A stretch of 64,000 nucleotides of DNA, taken from NCBI GenBank assembly GCA_031415695.1, contig JANOSH010000060.1:1-64000 (forward strand), in the 5' to 3' direction. Source of the DNA: JANOSH01 sp031415695. GTDB lineage: Bacteria > Actinomycetota > Acidimicrobiia > Acidimicrobiales > Ilumatobacteraceae. Below are positions 31,701-39,358 of this stretch, piece after piece. Position numbers and translations under genes: made by a program. Under the pieces are notes generated by a model that was not told where the DNA came from, did not search any database, and worked only from the letters and a program-made list of their open reading frames with translations. Positions within the stretch are counted from its first letter, which is position 1. The number at the start of each line of letters is the position of its first letter.

Positions 31701-32061
31701 CATCACTGAGAACCTCACCGAGCGTGAACTACGTGAAGTGTTCACCGAGGTCATCGGTAGCTATGCCACGTGGGCCAAGCCGCTGGACCTCAGTAGCACA
31801 AACAACAATCTGGTCCGGGGTGAGTTCCGCAAGCGTGCCACCGCCTGGATGGCCGATCCCGACGTCATCAAGAACATCACTGACCGGGTGGGTGCCCATG
31901 CCACCGGCAGCATCAGTGAGTTCCTGGCTGATGCGTTCAGTGAATACATGGTGGCCCCTCAGCATGCGGTGCGGCCACTGGCCAAAGGCGTCGGCACCTG
32001 GATGATCAAGCGCATGGGCAAGGCGCTGCTGCGAGGAGTTGCGGGGAGCATTGGATCATGA
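28714..32061 (+). CDS. MuF-like capsid protein fused to an HExxH metallopeptidase
   Basis: 1115 residues from a GTG. Residues ~240-300 carry the MuF/gp7-type signature (DGRDCGWRSHRDTEKANGK then HPSAHPRCQRRF). An Ala/Lys linker and a long alpha-rich middle follow. Near the C-terminus WHEAAHHI gives H991-E992-x2-H995, with a downstream EFLADAFSEYM supplying a third ligand at about E1069, as in gluzincin-like peptidases. MuF proteins sit inside capsids and can carry enzymes. The peptidase may mature the head or act in the host. A lower-GC patch lies at about 29130-29230. Confidence 0.75.
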   Translation: MSTQGFQNFASNQLNELTSLRVAMNKATSAAEVNRIRAEMVEIVESLREDGLYWATKDLRPEMTGTYKGLMQFQTGATPAMPKRFSERGTREINRAKKSIENMHRDLLNWTDAVTSDTIQGGQLRAINAQIKKVNDRLEFADFRDNKERLELENQLKKLKSDQTTTKNKIGKRSGFATDEPSVIYRQRRGKGARSEGKAGLDVRDANDHMQTITQTYPQRMKAYGTFAAAEKLGRPVIVSDGRDCGWRSHRDTEKANGKVVTVDEALAHPSAHPRCQRRFTIANGPKGSKKTRDQMQEMGFVKPASKAAKAAKVAGAGAAGARAAQNVGENPVIRRTVRDIVEDKDIDLHPKVQQALNAWTGAYQKREAAAMAVKNLDETPSQFRTRIAADLDASFATDEFLSATRSSQWQVAPEQARALGLKTQATKRQIIGAIDDYGNWITHQRAIGQNLYENVRDLQIASDVQEQVFGQAAIRVQINRHHSQRLVNQWRRAWELLQGEISKDPTRATTEAIRTAASVLEPLPWARANLGGDWRFMVGMSSEGRQDLAEFIWERMRNQNAYNATELAWAKRIGLDLAQRSITPEDIAKGMIPRLSYLGKPLSTTISLENGKIVPVARLYPGQASMRWLSVQARMRAKTFTEFGQSSKEFMDNLRGVYYSQMSGIDRKRALQELLGQADDDLILSVDAFRNGPLRASMRYAGTRFESFAFKVRPAENWLRANFRVQRTTMRVKLRTPVKNAKGKYVEYVDVPVLKPSYDAVVLPNRAGYVKAGGDLLNEYGDMDITNLVANVYLWRGNIAEVSKLTGLSWDSVATMLKDNTTQYFKLLARELGVAERRVGDLLGLLRKYDINLEDLRDLEDLDQRLTAVRQAMQPSRQAAVTRRIARENVHPRLVDNPLQGAQLSDMFIQDVNDFYHTWDTLTTTIAAPEIVVKNNLTSAWAVYDKASGQVWISERAAQTWGLHGDLRAKAVRTNWFPSHTNSPIATIWHEAAHHITENLTERELREVFTEVIGSYATWAKPLDLSSTNNNLVRGEFRKRATAWMADPDVIKNITDRVGAHATGSISEFLADAFSEYMVAPQHAVRPLAKGVGTWMIKRMGKALLRGVAGSIGS

Positions 32062-32315
32062 TGACAGCACCGAACATGTGCCTGGCCTGCCAGCACTACA
32101 CGATACAGGAGACACAAGATGACACAGAACCAAGACCTTGCACTGCCTTCCCTGGAGGTATCCCTGACGCGATCTGGGCCGGACACGCTGCACATTTCGA
32201 TCCAGTTGCCGACGAGCCTGTTCAGTTCGAGCTCCGCCCCGGAAGCGACTGGCTCCTCGACAGCTACCTCCACTACTGGTTCGAGCTCGCCCCGGAGCTT
32301 GACCCAGGAGCTTGA
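32058..32315 (+). CDS. small Cys-containing protein, 85 aa
   Basis: The ATG overlaps the preceding stop. MCLACQHY and a later RPCTAFPGGIPDAIWAG form a pattern seen in small conserved bacterial and phage proteins. Probably metal-binding. Confidence 0.65.
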   Translation: MMTAPNMCLACQHYTIQETQDDTEPRPCTAFPGGIPDAIWAGHAAHFDPVADEPVQFELRPGSDWLLDSYLHYWFELAPELDPGA

Positions 32316-32328
32316 CCGCCTGCTAAGC

Positions 32329-32481
32329 ATGAACCTGCTCAAGCTGTGCAAGGAGCAGGCGTTCGAGGGGCTGGGGTGGGGAGACGGCAACGACGACCCC
32401 ACCCTGGTAGCCTTGCGGTTGCTCAGGCAAGAGGTTCTAGACTACGTGGCAAAGGAGTGGGAGCATGGCGATCAACCTTGA
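32329..32481 (+). CDS. small hypothetical protein, 50 aa
   Basis: The ATG at 32329 gives a helical 50-mer (MNLLKLCKEQAFEGLGWGDG). A TTG at 32299 would add 10 residues. It overlaps the next gene by 17 nt. Weak start signals. Confidence 0.45.
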   Translation: MNLLKLCKEQAFEGLGWGDGNDDPTLVALRLLRQEVLDYVAKEWEHGDQP

Positions 32482-32866
32482 CCGCATCGGCAAGATCGTC
32501 GAGCGGTACATGTACGACCAGGTACAGATCGGGCGGCGCCCGGTCGACTCAGCCATGACCCTGAACGACACCACCCTGGCCATCACCTACACTGAAGCCA
32601 CCATCTACCGGGGTAAGGCCATGGTGGCAGCCATGGGCAGCCCGGCCGGTAGCAACCTGGGCGGCAACGTTCCGGTGGCACGCCTGACGTACGAGGTGGC
32701 CGTCCCGCTGGGTTCTGAGTTGATCGAGCCCAACGACACGGTCATCGTCACGGTGGCCCGCGACCCGCAGCTGGTGGGCAGGCGGTTACGCATCACCGGA
32801 ACCATCCCGACGACCATGGTCACGCACCGCAGGCTTGCGGCCGTGCTGGACACCAACGCACAATGA
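32465..32866 (+). CDS. DUF6093-like head closure protein
   Basis: 133 residues with MAINLDRIGKIVERYMYDQV at the start, resembling DUF6093 neck proteins of actinophages. AAGGAG precedes the ATG. Likely joins portal and tail. Confidence 0.7.
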   Translation: MAINLDRIGKIVERYMYDQVQIGRRPVDSAMTLNDTTLAITYTEATIYRGKAMVAAMGSPAGSNLGGNVPVARLTYEVAVPLGSELIEPNDTVIVTVARDPQLVGRRLRITGTIPTTMVTHRRLAAVLDTNAQ

Positions 32867-33264
32867 AGATCCGCATCAACACCTCGCCGCTGCGCAAGCT
32901 CAGCACCAAGCTGGGCAAGGTGTCGCGGTTGATGGAGCAGGAGAGGGAAGATGTCATCATCAGGCACGGCCAAGAACTGCTGGATGCGGTACGACGGCAT
33001 GCCAGCGGTCGTCCTGGACCGAACGTTGTCACTGGTGCATACATCGGTGCGATGGTTCTCACGTACCGTGACGGCGGGGCGTACGTCAGCAACCCGAGCC
33101 CTCAAACCAATCGGTTGGAGTATGGCTTCGTTGGCGTGGATAGCCTGGGTCGGCTGTACAACCAGCCGCCGCTCCCGCACTTTGCGCCAGCACTGGCGGA
33201 GGTTCGCACGAAGTTCATTGCGGACCTTGCGGGTGCACCGCTCCGAGCTTGGAGGAGAGCATGA
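32863..33264 (+). CDS. HK97 gp10-like neck protein
   Basis: 133 residues: basic N-terminal helix, central TGAYIGAMVLTYRDGG, then YGFVGVDSLGRLYNQPPLPH and PALAEVRTKFIADL. This order resembles gp10-type head-tail joining proteins. ATGA overlap with the previous gene. Confidence 0.72.
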   Translation: MKIRINTSPLRKLSTKLGKVSRLMEQEREDVIIRHGQELLDAVRRHASGRPGPNVVTGAYIGAMVLTYRDGGAYVSNPSPQTNRLEYGFVGVDSLGRLYNQPPLPHFAPALAEVRTKFIADLAGAPLRAWRRA

Positions 33265-33647
33265 ACGTCAACACCTACACCGCCGACGCTGGTCTGGGAG
33301 CCATGCTGGCCACAGTGACCGGGTTCGCTACGGGCCTGGGCGAAACGCCTGAAGCTGGCACGTACCCGTTCTACATCGTGTACCCGCAGGCCAGCGGTGA
33401 ACTCGCCGGTAGCTACGGCAACCCCAACGACATGGGCGATCTGGTCTACCAGATCACGTGCGTCGGTCAGATCTATGCGCAGGCAGTGCGGGCCGAGGAG
33501 CGTGCCATTGCGGCGCTGACCACCAACTGGCATGATGTGCCCGGCTGCATGGGCGTACCGCTGGTCGCCCGGCGAGGTACACTGCGGCTTGAAGACAACC
33601 TCTGGCAAGCGATCCTTGCCATCACCATGAAAGTGAGCGCAGCATGA
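33261..33647 (+). CDS. tail terminator candidate
   Basis: Starts at the ATG overlapping the preceding stop. 128 residues, with YPFYIVYPQASGELAGSYGN typical of tail terminator/completion proteins that cap the tail tube. Position between neck and tube genes agrees. Confidence 0.7.
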   Translation: MNVNTYTADAGLGAMLATVTGFATGLGETPEAGTYPFYIVYPQASGELAGSYGNPNDMGDLVYQITCVGQIYAQAVRAEERAIAALTTNWHDVPGCMGVPLVARRGTLRLEDNLWQAILAITMKVSAA

Positions 33648-33856
33648 GCAGGAAGCAGAAGCCAGCAATCGAGAACGACGATCGCCCAGGCGACACCATG
33701 ATCACGGTCTCCCACCCCGATGGGCAGGGTGAGACCACGACCGTGCCGCTCTTCGCGCTCCGCGAGGTGTGGCAGCACAAGGGCTGGTACGAGGCCGAGC
33801 CGTCGACCTCGGATGCGGACAGCGAAGAGTCGGTCCCCGCACCCGACGCCAACTAG
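33644..33856 (+). CDS. hypothetical protein, 70 aa
   Basis: ATGA overlap with the preceding gene. Small polar protein with an acidic tail (TSDADSEESVPAPDAN). Common position for a small accessory before the tail tube gene; function unknown. Confidence 0.6.
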   Translation: MSRKQKPAIENDDRPGDTMITVSHPDGQGETTTVPLFALREVWQHKGWYEAEPSTSDADSEESVPAPDAN

Positions 33857-33887
33857 GAACAACCAAACACCAAGGAGGTAAGTCAAC

Positions 33888-34358
33888 ATGGCACGTTTCA
33901 TGCGTAAAGGAAAGACGAAGGTCTTCTTCGTTCTGACCATCGCCAACAAGGCTGCGCCGACGGCTGCCGAAGTCAATGCGGGTACGGTTCTCACCGGCCA
34001 GATCGCAGAGATGAACGGCTTCACGTTCAGCAACAACCCCATCGACACCCCGGACATGTCCACGGCTTTCGTGAACAAGATCCCGGGTGAGGACTCGGTG
34101 GACGACAGCAGCATCGTCTTCTACGAGGACGACACCGCCAACGCCATCCTCACGGCGCAGGCCAAGGGCACGGTCGGTCACATCGTGATCTTCTACGCCG
34201 GTACCACGGGTGCCAGCCCCGCCGCCGCCGACAAGGCCGAGGTGTGGCCGGTCACCGTGGCCAGCAACAGCCGTCAGTACACTGCTGACAACGAAGCTGC
34301 CAAGTACCAGGTGGTCTACGCCAACACCGGACCCGTGGTCGCGGCCACGCTCGTCTGA
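33888..34358 (+). CDS. major tail tube protein
   Basis: 156 residues; AAGGAGG precedes the ATG. Beta-rich with repeated Thr/Ala (VIFYAGTTGASPAAADKAEV). It lies between neck genes and the frameshifted chaperones, the standard tail tube position. Confidence 0.82.
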   Translation: MARFMRKGKTKVFFVLTIANKAAPTAAEVNAGTVLTGQIAEMNGFTFSNNPIDTPDMSTAFVNKIPGEDSVDDSSIVFYEDDTANAILTAQAKGTVGHIVIFYAGTTGASPAAADKAEVWPVTVASNSRQYTADNEAAKYQVVYANTGPVVAATLV

Positions 34359-34396
34359 CCGAACCCACAACACGACACAAGGACATCACAGATACC

Positions 34397-34981
34397 ATGG
34401 CTGCAAACGCATCCCGCAAGCAACCGCTCGACCACCTCATGTCACGGAAGAAGCCGGTCCGCAAGACCGTGTACCTCGCCGCCGACGCCAGTGTCCTCGA
34501 GTCGGTACGAACTCTCGAGGAGGAGGTGCGCCGGTTGCGGATGGCTGTTCAGTTGCGGAACGAGCCAGTCGCTGCCGAGCGCCTCCCCCTCGCAGAGGAC
34601 GAGCTCAAGGCCACCCAGGCCAACCTCGATGATGAGGCCATCAAGTTCGTGTTCCAGGCCATGCGCCGGGACAAGTACGACAAGCTCCTCCAGGAGCACC
34701 CGCCGACCGAAGCTCAGGTGGATGAAGTCAAGAAGGGTGACTCCGGTGCGGACCTCCAGTTCAACCTGAGCACTTTCCCCGTGGCGCTGATCATGGCGTG
34801 CATGGTGGAGCCAGACGTCTCCGCCCCGGAAGACTTCAACACGGTGCAGGCGTGGCTTGAGAGCGAAGCCTTCAACGGCACCGAGATCCTCCAGCTGTTC
34901 CAGACCTGCATGGCTGTCAACAGCAGCAGCACCCTGGTCCAAGTGGGAAAAGACTCCAGGCGGACCACCGCTTCCGCCTAG
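34397..34981 (+). CDS. tail assembly chaperone (gpG-like)
   Basis: 194 residues, helical, following the tail tube gene. It ends 36 codons after neither domain break but just past a -1 slippery heptamer (34945-34951), so part of translation continues into a gpGT-like fusion ending at 35319. These chaperones load on the tape measure during tail assembly. Confidence 0.82.
   Translation: MAANASRKQPLDHLMSRKKPVRKTVYLAADASVLESVRTLEEEVRRLRMAVQLRNEPVAAERLPLAEDELKATQANLDDEAIKFVFQAMRRDKYDKLLQEHPPTEAQVDEVKKGDSGADLQFNLSTFPVALIMACMVEPDVSAPEDFNTVQAWLESEAFNGTEILQLFQTCMAVNSSSTLVQVGKDSRRTTASA
34945..34951 (+). promoter_or_regulatory. -1 programmed frameshift site GGGAAAA
   Basis: The heptamer is correctly phased (G GGA AAA after GTG) in the gpG frame. 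A -1 slip enters the open frame that continues AGA CTC CAG and ends at 35319. This is the conserved tail chaperone arrangement of siphoviruses. Confidence 0.85.
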
Positions 34982-35319
34982 AGATGGAGTACTGCGGGCC
35001 ACTTGGCATCCCGCACAGCGTGTTCCTGCGGTGGGACCCGGACGACCAGGACAAGGCGCTGGCCCACGCCATGCACAAGCGCACCGTGTGCGGCAAGTGC
35101 GGCACCAACCCCGACGACTGGGTCGACCACGACACCGGCGAGGAACTAGAAGACCAGCCATACGAGCTAGCCAGCCGGTACTGCCCCGGTTGCGCTACCC
35201 TAGAGGCAGCACGCAAAGACGTTCCGAAGGATCGTCAGAGCTTGGTGACACTCTATCTCGTGAAAGCTGGTGCACGCCGTGTCCGAGGAAACAGTCGAAG
35301 TAGGCTTGACCGCCGATAA
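34951..35319 (+). CDS. frameshift extension of tail chaperone (gpT-like)
   Basis: Reached by -1 slippage at 34945-34951, giving a fusion of 307 residues with the upstream ORF. The extension includes RWDPDDQDKALAHAMHK and a zinc-like CGKCG...CPGC set. Its end overlaps the tape measure start by ~50 nt, as usual. Independent initiation at the ATG at 34984 is less likely. Confidence 0.8.
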   Translation, partial: RLQADHRFRLEMEYCGPLGIPHSVFLRWDPDDQDKALAHAMHKRTVCGKCGTNPDDWVDHDTGEELEDQPYELASRYCPGCATLEAARKDVPKDRQSLVTLYLVKAGARRVRGNSRSRLDRR

Positions 35320-38300
35320 CAGCGGGTTCGTCAAGGCATTCAGCGCCGCTCAGACCAGCGTCAAGGGGCTGATCGACATCGGCCGCATGGCTGAAAGCGC
35401 GATAGGTGGCATCGAGCGCCGGGTGGAGTCCTTCGCAAAGAAGATGGCTCTGCTCGGCGCAGCCACCACGGCCACGGCTGGTGCCAGCCTGGCCAGCTGG
35501 TCCAGCTTCGAACGAGACATGCGCAACGTCAGCACTGTGGCCGACGAGGCACAACTGTCTATCAATGCGGCCAGCGATGCCATCCGGGGTATGGCTATCG
35601 GTGGGATCCCTAAGGACGTCAACGACTTGGCGCAGGGCTTGTACGAGGTGAACTCGTCTGGCTTCCAGGGTGCGCAGGGCTTGGACGTGCTGGACAAGTC
35701 GGCACGGTTCGCGGTGGCAGGCTTGACCGATACGCAGACGGCCGTCAAGGGCGTCACCAGCTTGCTGAACGCCTACGGCATGGCTGCTGGCGAGGCGGGC
35801 TACGTCACCGACGTGCTGTTCAAGGCTGTTGAGGTCGGCGCGATGAACGCACAGGAGTTCATCTCTCAGATCGGTGACTGGTCGGCGGTGAGCAGTCAGC
35901 TCGGCGTCTCCATTGCGGAAGCCGCTGCCGCACAGGCTGCGCTGACCCGTGGTGGTATGCGTGCCACTCTGGGCGCTACGGCATTCAGTGGTGTGCTGCG
36001 CATGCTGATCCGCCCCACCGAGGAGATGGCCGATGCATACAAGCGGCTCGGCATCGAGAGTGGGAAGTCGGCCATCGAACAAAACGGCCTGGCCGACACG
36101 CTCAACAGGTTGTGGGAAGCAAGCGGCAAGAATGAGACCACCTTCGCCAAGATGTTCAACGACGTCGAGGGCTTCCGTGGTGCGCTGACGTTAGTCACCA
36201 CGCAGGCTGACTTGTTCAACGCCACCGCTGTGGAGATGGGTGACCGGGCGCAGACCCTCGGCACCGTGAACGAGGCCATGGGCAAGCAGACCCAGGGCGT
36301 TGGCATGCAGTTCCAGATGTTCAAGAACGAACTGCGTGAGATGTCGCTCACCATGGGCGAGTTGGTGGCAGGCCCGGCGACCACCTTCCTCAGCTGGACG
36401 AACAAGCTGATCGGCTTCGTCAACGACCTGCCAGCCCCGCTGAAGCAGGCCGTCGCCGCACTCCAGCTGCTGACGCCGGTGCTCGTCGCGGCAGGTGTGG
36501 CCATGGGTGGCTTCTGGATCAAGTCCAAGCTGATCGGCTTGGCCCTCGGTGCCATGAGCAAGGGCTTCATGGGGGTGAGGGTCCAGGCATTCGTGGCAAG
36601 CATCATGGCGGCGGGCGGACCGCTGACGGCATTGCGCAAGGCCATGACCGACTTCGTCACGGGTAGTGCTGCGTTCAGGGGTGCCATGCTGCGCTCGTTC
36701 GGGGCGGGTGCGGTGTCGCTGGGGGCCATGGCCGCGATCCCCATCATGCTGAACGAGTGGTCTCAGGCCATGGACAACGCCAAGGCCAGCGCCAAGGAAC
36801 TCACCGACGAGATGGATACGCTTGGCAGCGGCACCATCAAGACGACGGACGACTTCAACAAGTTGTTCGCTGACATCGACAGCAAGCTGGCAGCCACGGC
36901 CAAATACGGCAGCATCGGCGTGATCGACAGCGCCATCGGTAGCTTCGAGAACATGACGCCCTTCACCGACAACAACATCGCCAGCGGCGTGGCAGAGAAC
37001 AAGGCGCTGGAAGCCCTCAAGGCCAAGTACCTGGGCGTGGCCAGTGTGATCAGGGAAGTGGCGTACGACACCGACCTCAGCCACCAGATCATCCTCGATG
37101 GGTTGAACAAGCTCCAGGCTGACGGCACCATCGATCTGGACCTGCTGATGGAGCAGTACAAGCAGTTCCAGGCTCTGGAGCGCATGCAGCAGGACGCAAT
37201 GCTCTACAGTGACAGCGCCTTTGGTGACAGTGGTGCGGGCTGGAAGAACTACGCAGCCCACTCCGGAATGAGCCCTGAGGACGTAGCCGAGTACGAGCGC
37301 CTGCGTGGCGTGTTCGAATCTCTCAGCCCTGCGGTGCAGGGTGCCACCACGGAGCTCACCCACCTGGCCGACGTGCAGGCTCGTACCGGCAGTGCCAGTG
37401 GCGACCTCGCCAACGACATCGAGAAGATCGGTGATGCGGCCAGCAGCGCGGGCGACCGGGTGGATGCGTTCAGCGGGATCCTCCAGGGGTTGCTGGGCGA
37501 CACCATGTCCATGAGGGATATGCAGTCTGACTTCTTGCAGAACATGCAGCAGCTTGCTCGCGTCATGATCGATGGCGGTGCCAACTTCGACATTGCCACC
37601 GAGGGTGGGCAGAACTTGCAGGACGCCCTCAGCGCCGCGAGTGACACTGTGCGCCAGCTGGCTGAAGAAACCTACCGTCAGACGGACTCCGCAGCAGAGG
37701 CCACCAACGTCGTGGCCGAGTTTGCAGCTGGCCTGGTCGCAACGGCACAGAACGCAGGCTGGTCCACCGAGCAGATCGCCATGCTGATCGGCACCATGGG
37801 CCTCACCCCAGAGGCCATCCAGACGCTGATCCAGCTGCCAGGTATCGATCCGGCCATCAGCCAGCTGATGATCACCCAGGCGTACCTCAGCGGGCTGGAT
37901 GGCTACGTGGCGCAGGCCGGTGTGAACATCGCCATCACTACGTCGACCAACGCCACCGGGCCGCAGCGGCCGGGCGACACGGTCACTGCTACTGGCGCAG
38001 GTGCCAGGGGCAAGCCGGTTGGTGGGCTGCCCACCGACTGGGTCAGTGATGCCGTGAAGGGCATCATCGGGAACATCCCCGCCAAGGCCAAGAGTGGCGG
38101 CGGCGGCGGAGGTGGCGGTGGCGGCGGTGCTAAGAAGTGGAAGATGCCTCCCGCACTGCGCAAGGCAGTGGAAGCCACACTGTCCCGCAACATCGAGGTA
38201 GCACTGGATGGCATCGGTAGTCAGGCTGCCATCATGGACGAGGCCAAGCGGGTCAAGACGTGGTACGCAGTCTCGTTCCTCAACGAGGCCACCAACCGCA

Positions 38301-39349
38301 CCAGCGCTAGTATCTTCGCAGCGGCCGACAAGGAAGGGCGCGACCCCAGCGATGACATCATGTCGCTGGCAGATGCGTACAACACCGCTGTCAAGATTCT
38401 GGGTGAGGCGCAGGCCAAGCTCAGCTTGGAAATGTACGACAGCCTCGACGCGTACAAGGCGTTCGTCGATGCGCTCGAGGAGGCTCAGGCTGAGGCCAGC
38501 GAACTGCTCCGCTGGAAGTACGACAACAGCCAAGCGGTCGGCGGCGACGAGTACCTCCGCCATCTGCGCAGCATGCTGGTCGGTGCACAGGAGAACACCC
38601 AGGAGTGGCGCGATCTCATGGATGAGATCCGTCGCGTCGAGCAGGAGGATATGAATCGGCGTCGCAGCCTGTGGCGCAGGCAGTACGAGATGCGTGAGAT
38701 CGATGCTCTCACGTACCGCACGTACCTGGAGAACATGCTCAGCACGTACGCCATGTACAGCGACGACTGGTACGCCATCTGGCAGGAGATCCAGGAGATC
38801 CAGGGGAGCGACACCCTCGGCGACTGGGCCACCAGCGTGCAGGACGCCATGCAGCAGGCGTTTGATGCGGCGGTCAACCCCATCAAGCAGGCGACCAACC
38901 TCGTCGCAGCTTTCGGTGACCAGATGGACGTCACCAAGGACCAGATCATGGGGTTCTACGACCACATGACTACCGGCACGCAGCAGTGGATCGACGTGAT
39001 CAAGCAGTTGCAGGCCAGCGGGCTGGACAAGGGCATCCTCCAGGACTTGATCTCAGCCGGACCAAGCTCGCTGGGGTTTGCGCAGTCGTTGGCTGGCCTG
39101 AGCCCGGACGAGCTTGCTAAGGTCAATGCACAGCAGGGCCAAATTGATGACCTGACCAATCAGTTCGGTAGCAACATTGCCACCGGCAGCGTTGGTGCGG
39201 CCATTGCCAATCAGAACAACTACAACCTTAACATCGGTGACATCACGCTCAGCTTTGACCCGGCCGGTACTACACTGACCTTGGGCGACGTGCAGACCGC
39301 GATCAACACCGCCTTCCAGAACTTCGCAGCGCAGCTACAGACCACATAG
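35270..39349 (+). CDS. tape measure protein
   Basis: 1359 residues: the N-terminal VEVGLTADNSGFVKAFSAAQ region is typical of TP901-like tape measures. Hydrophobic segments lie near residues ~385-425 and ~475-500. A poly-Gly linker (~942-954) precedes a helical C-terminal part. At about 1.5 A per residue the tail would be roughly 200 nm (inference). Starts GTG at 35270 or 35279. Confidence 0.92.
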   Translation: MHAVSEETVEVGLTADNSGFVKAFSAAQTSVKGLIDIGRMAESAIGGIERRVESFAKKMALLGAATTATAGASLASWSSFERDMRNVSTVADEAQLSINAASDAIRGMAIGGIPKDVNDLAQGLYEVNSSGFQGAQGLDVLDKSARFAVAGLTDTQTAVKGVTSLLNAYGMAAGEAGYVTDVLFKAVEVGAMNAQEFISQIGDWSAVSSQLGVSIAEAAAAQAALTRGGMRATLGATAFSGVLRMLIRPTEEMADAYKRLGIESGKSAIEQNGLADTLNRLWEASGKNETTFAKMFNDVEGFRGALTLVTTQADLFNATAVEMGDRAQTLGTVNEAMGKQTQGVGMQFQMFKNELREMSLTMGELVAGPATTFLSWTNKLIGFVNDLPAPLKQAVAALQLLTPVLVAAGVAMGGFWIKSKLIGLALGAMSKGFMGVRVQAFVASIMAAGGPLTALRKAMTDFVTGSAAFRGAMLRSFGAGAVSLGAMAAIPIMLNEWSQAMDNAKASAKELTDEMDTLGSGTIKTTDDFNKLFADIDSKLAATAKYGSIGVIDSAIGSFENMTPFTDNNIASGVAENKALEALKAKYLGVASVIREVAYDTDLSHQIILDGLNKLQADGTIDLDLLMEQYKQFQALERMQQDAMLYSDSAFGDSGAGWKNYAAHSGMSPEDVAEYERLRGVFESLSPAVQGATTELTHLADVQARTGSASGDLANDIEKIGDAASSAGDRVDAFSGILQGLLGDTMSMRDMQSDFLQNMQQLARVMIDGGANFDIATEGGQNLQDALSAASDTVRQLAEETYRQTDSAAEATNVVAEFAAGLVATAQNAGWSTEQIAMLIGTMGLTPEAIQTLIQLPGIDPAISQLMITQAYLSGLDGYVAQAGVNIAITTSTNATGPQRPGDTVTATGAGARGKPVGGLPTDWVSDAVKGIIGNIPAKAKSGGGGGGGGGGGAKKWKMPPALRKAVEATLSRNIEVALDGIGSQAAIMDEAKRVKTWYAVSFLNEATNRTSASIFAAADKEGRDPSDDIMSLADAYNTAVKILGEAQAKLSLEMYDSLDAYKAFVDALEEAQAEASELLRWKYDNSQAVGGDEYLRHLRSMLVGAQENTQEWRDLMDEIRRVEQEDMNRRRSLWRRQYEMREIDALTYRTYLENMLSTYAMYSDDWYAIWQEIQEIQGSDTLGDWATSVQDAMQQAFDAAVNPIKQATNLVAAFGDQMDVTKDQIMGFYDHMTTGTQQWIDVIKQLQASGLDKGILQDLISAGPSSLGFAQSLAGLSPDELAKVNAQQGQIDDLTNQFGSNIATGSVGAAIANQNNYNLNIGDITLSFDPAGTTLTLGDVQTAINTAFQNFAAQLQTT

Positions 39350-39358
39350 GAGAACAAC

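Noticed and set aside
36191..38965. Minus-strand ORF of about 924 residues
   Set aside because: Antisense to the tape measure gene; no motif or start signal.
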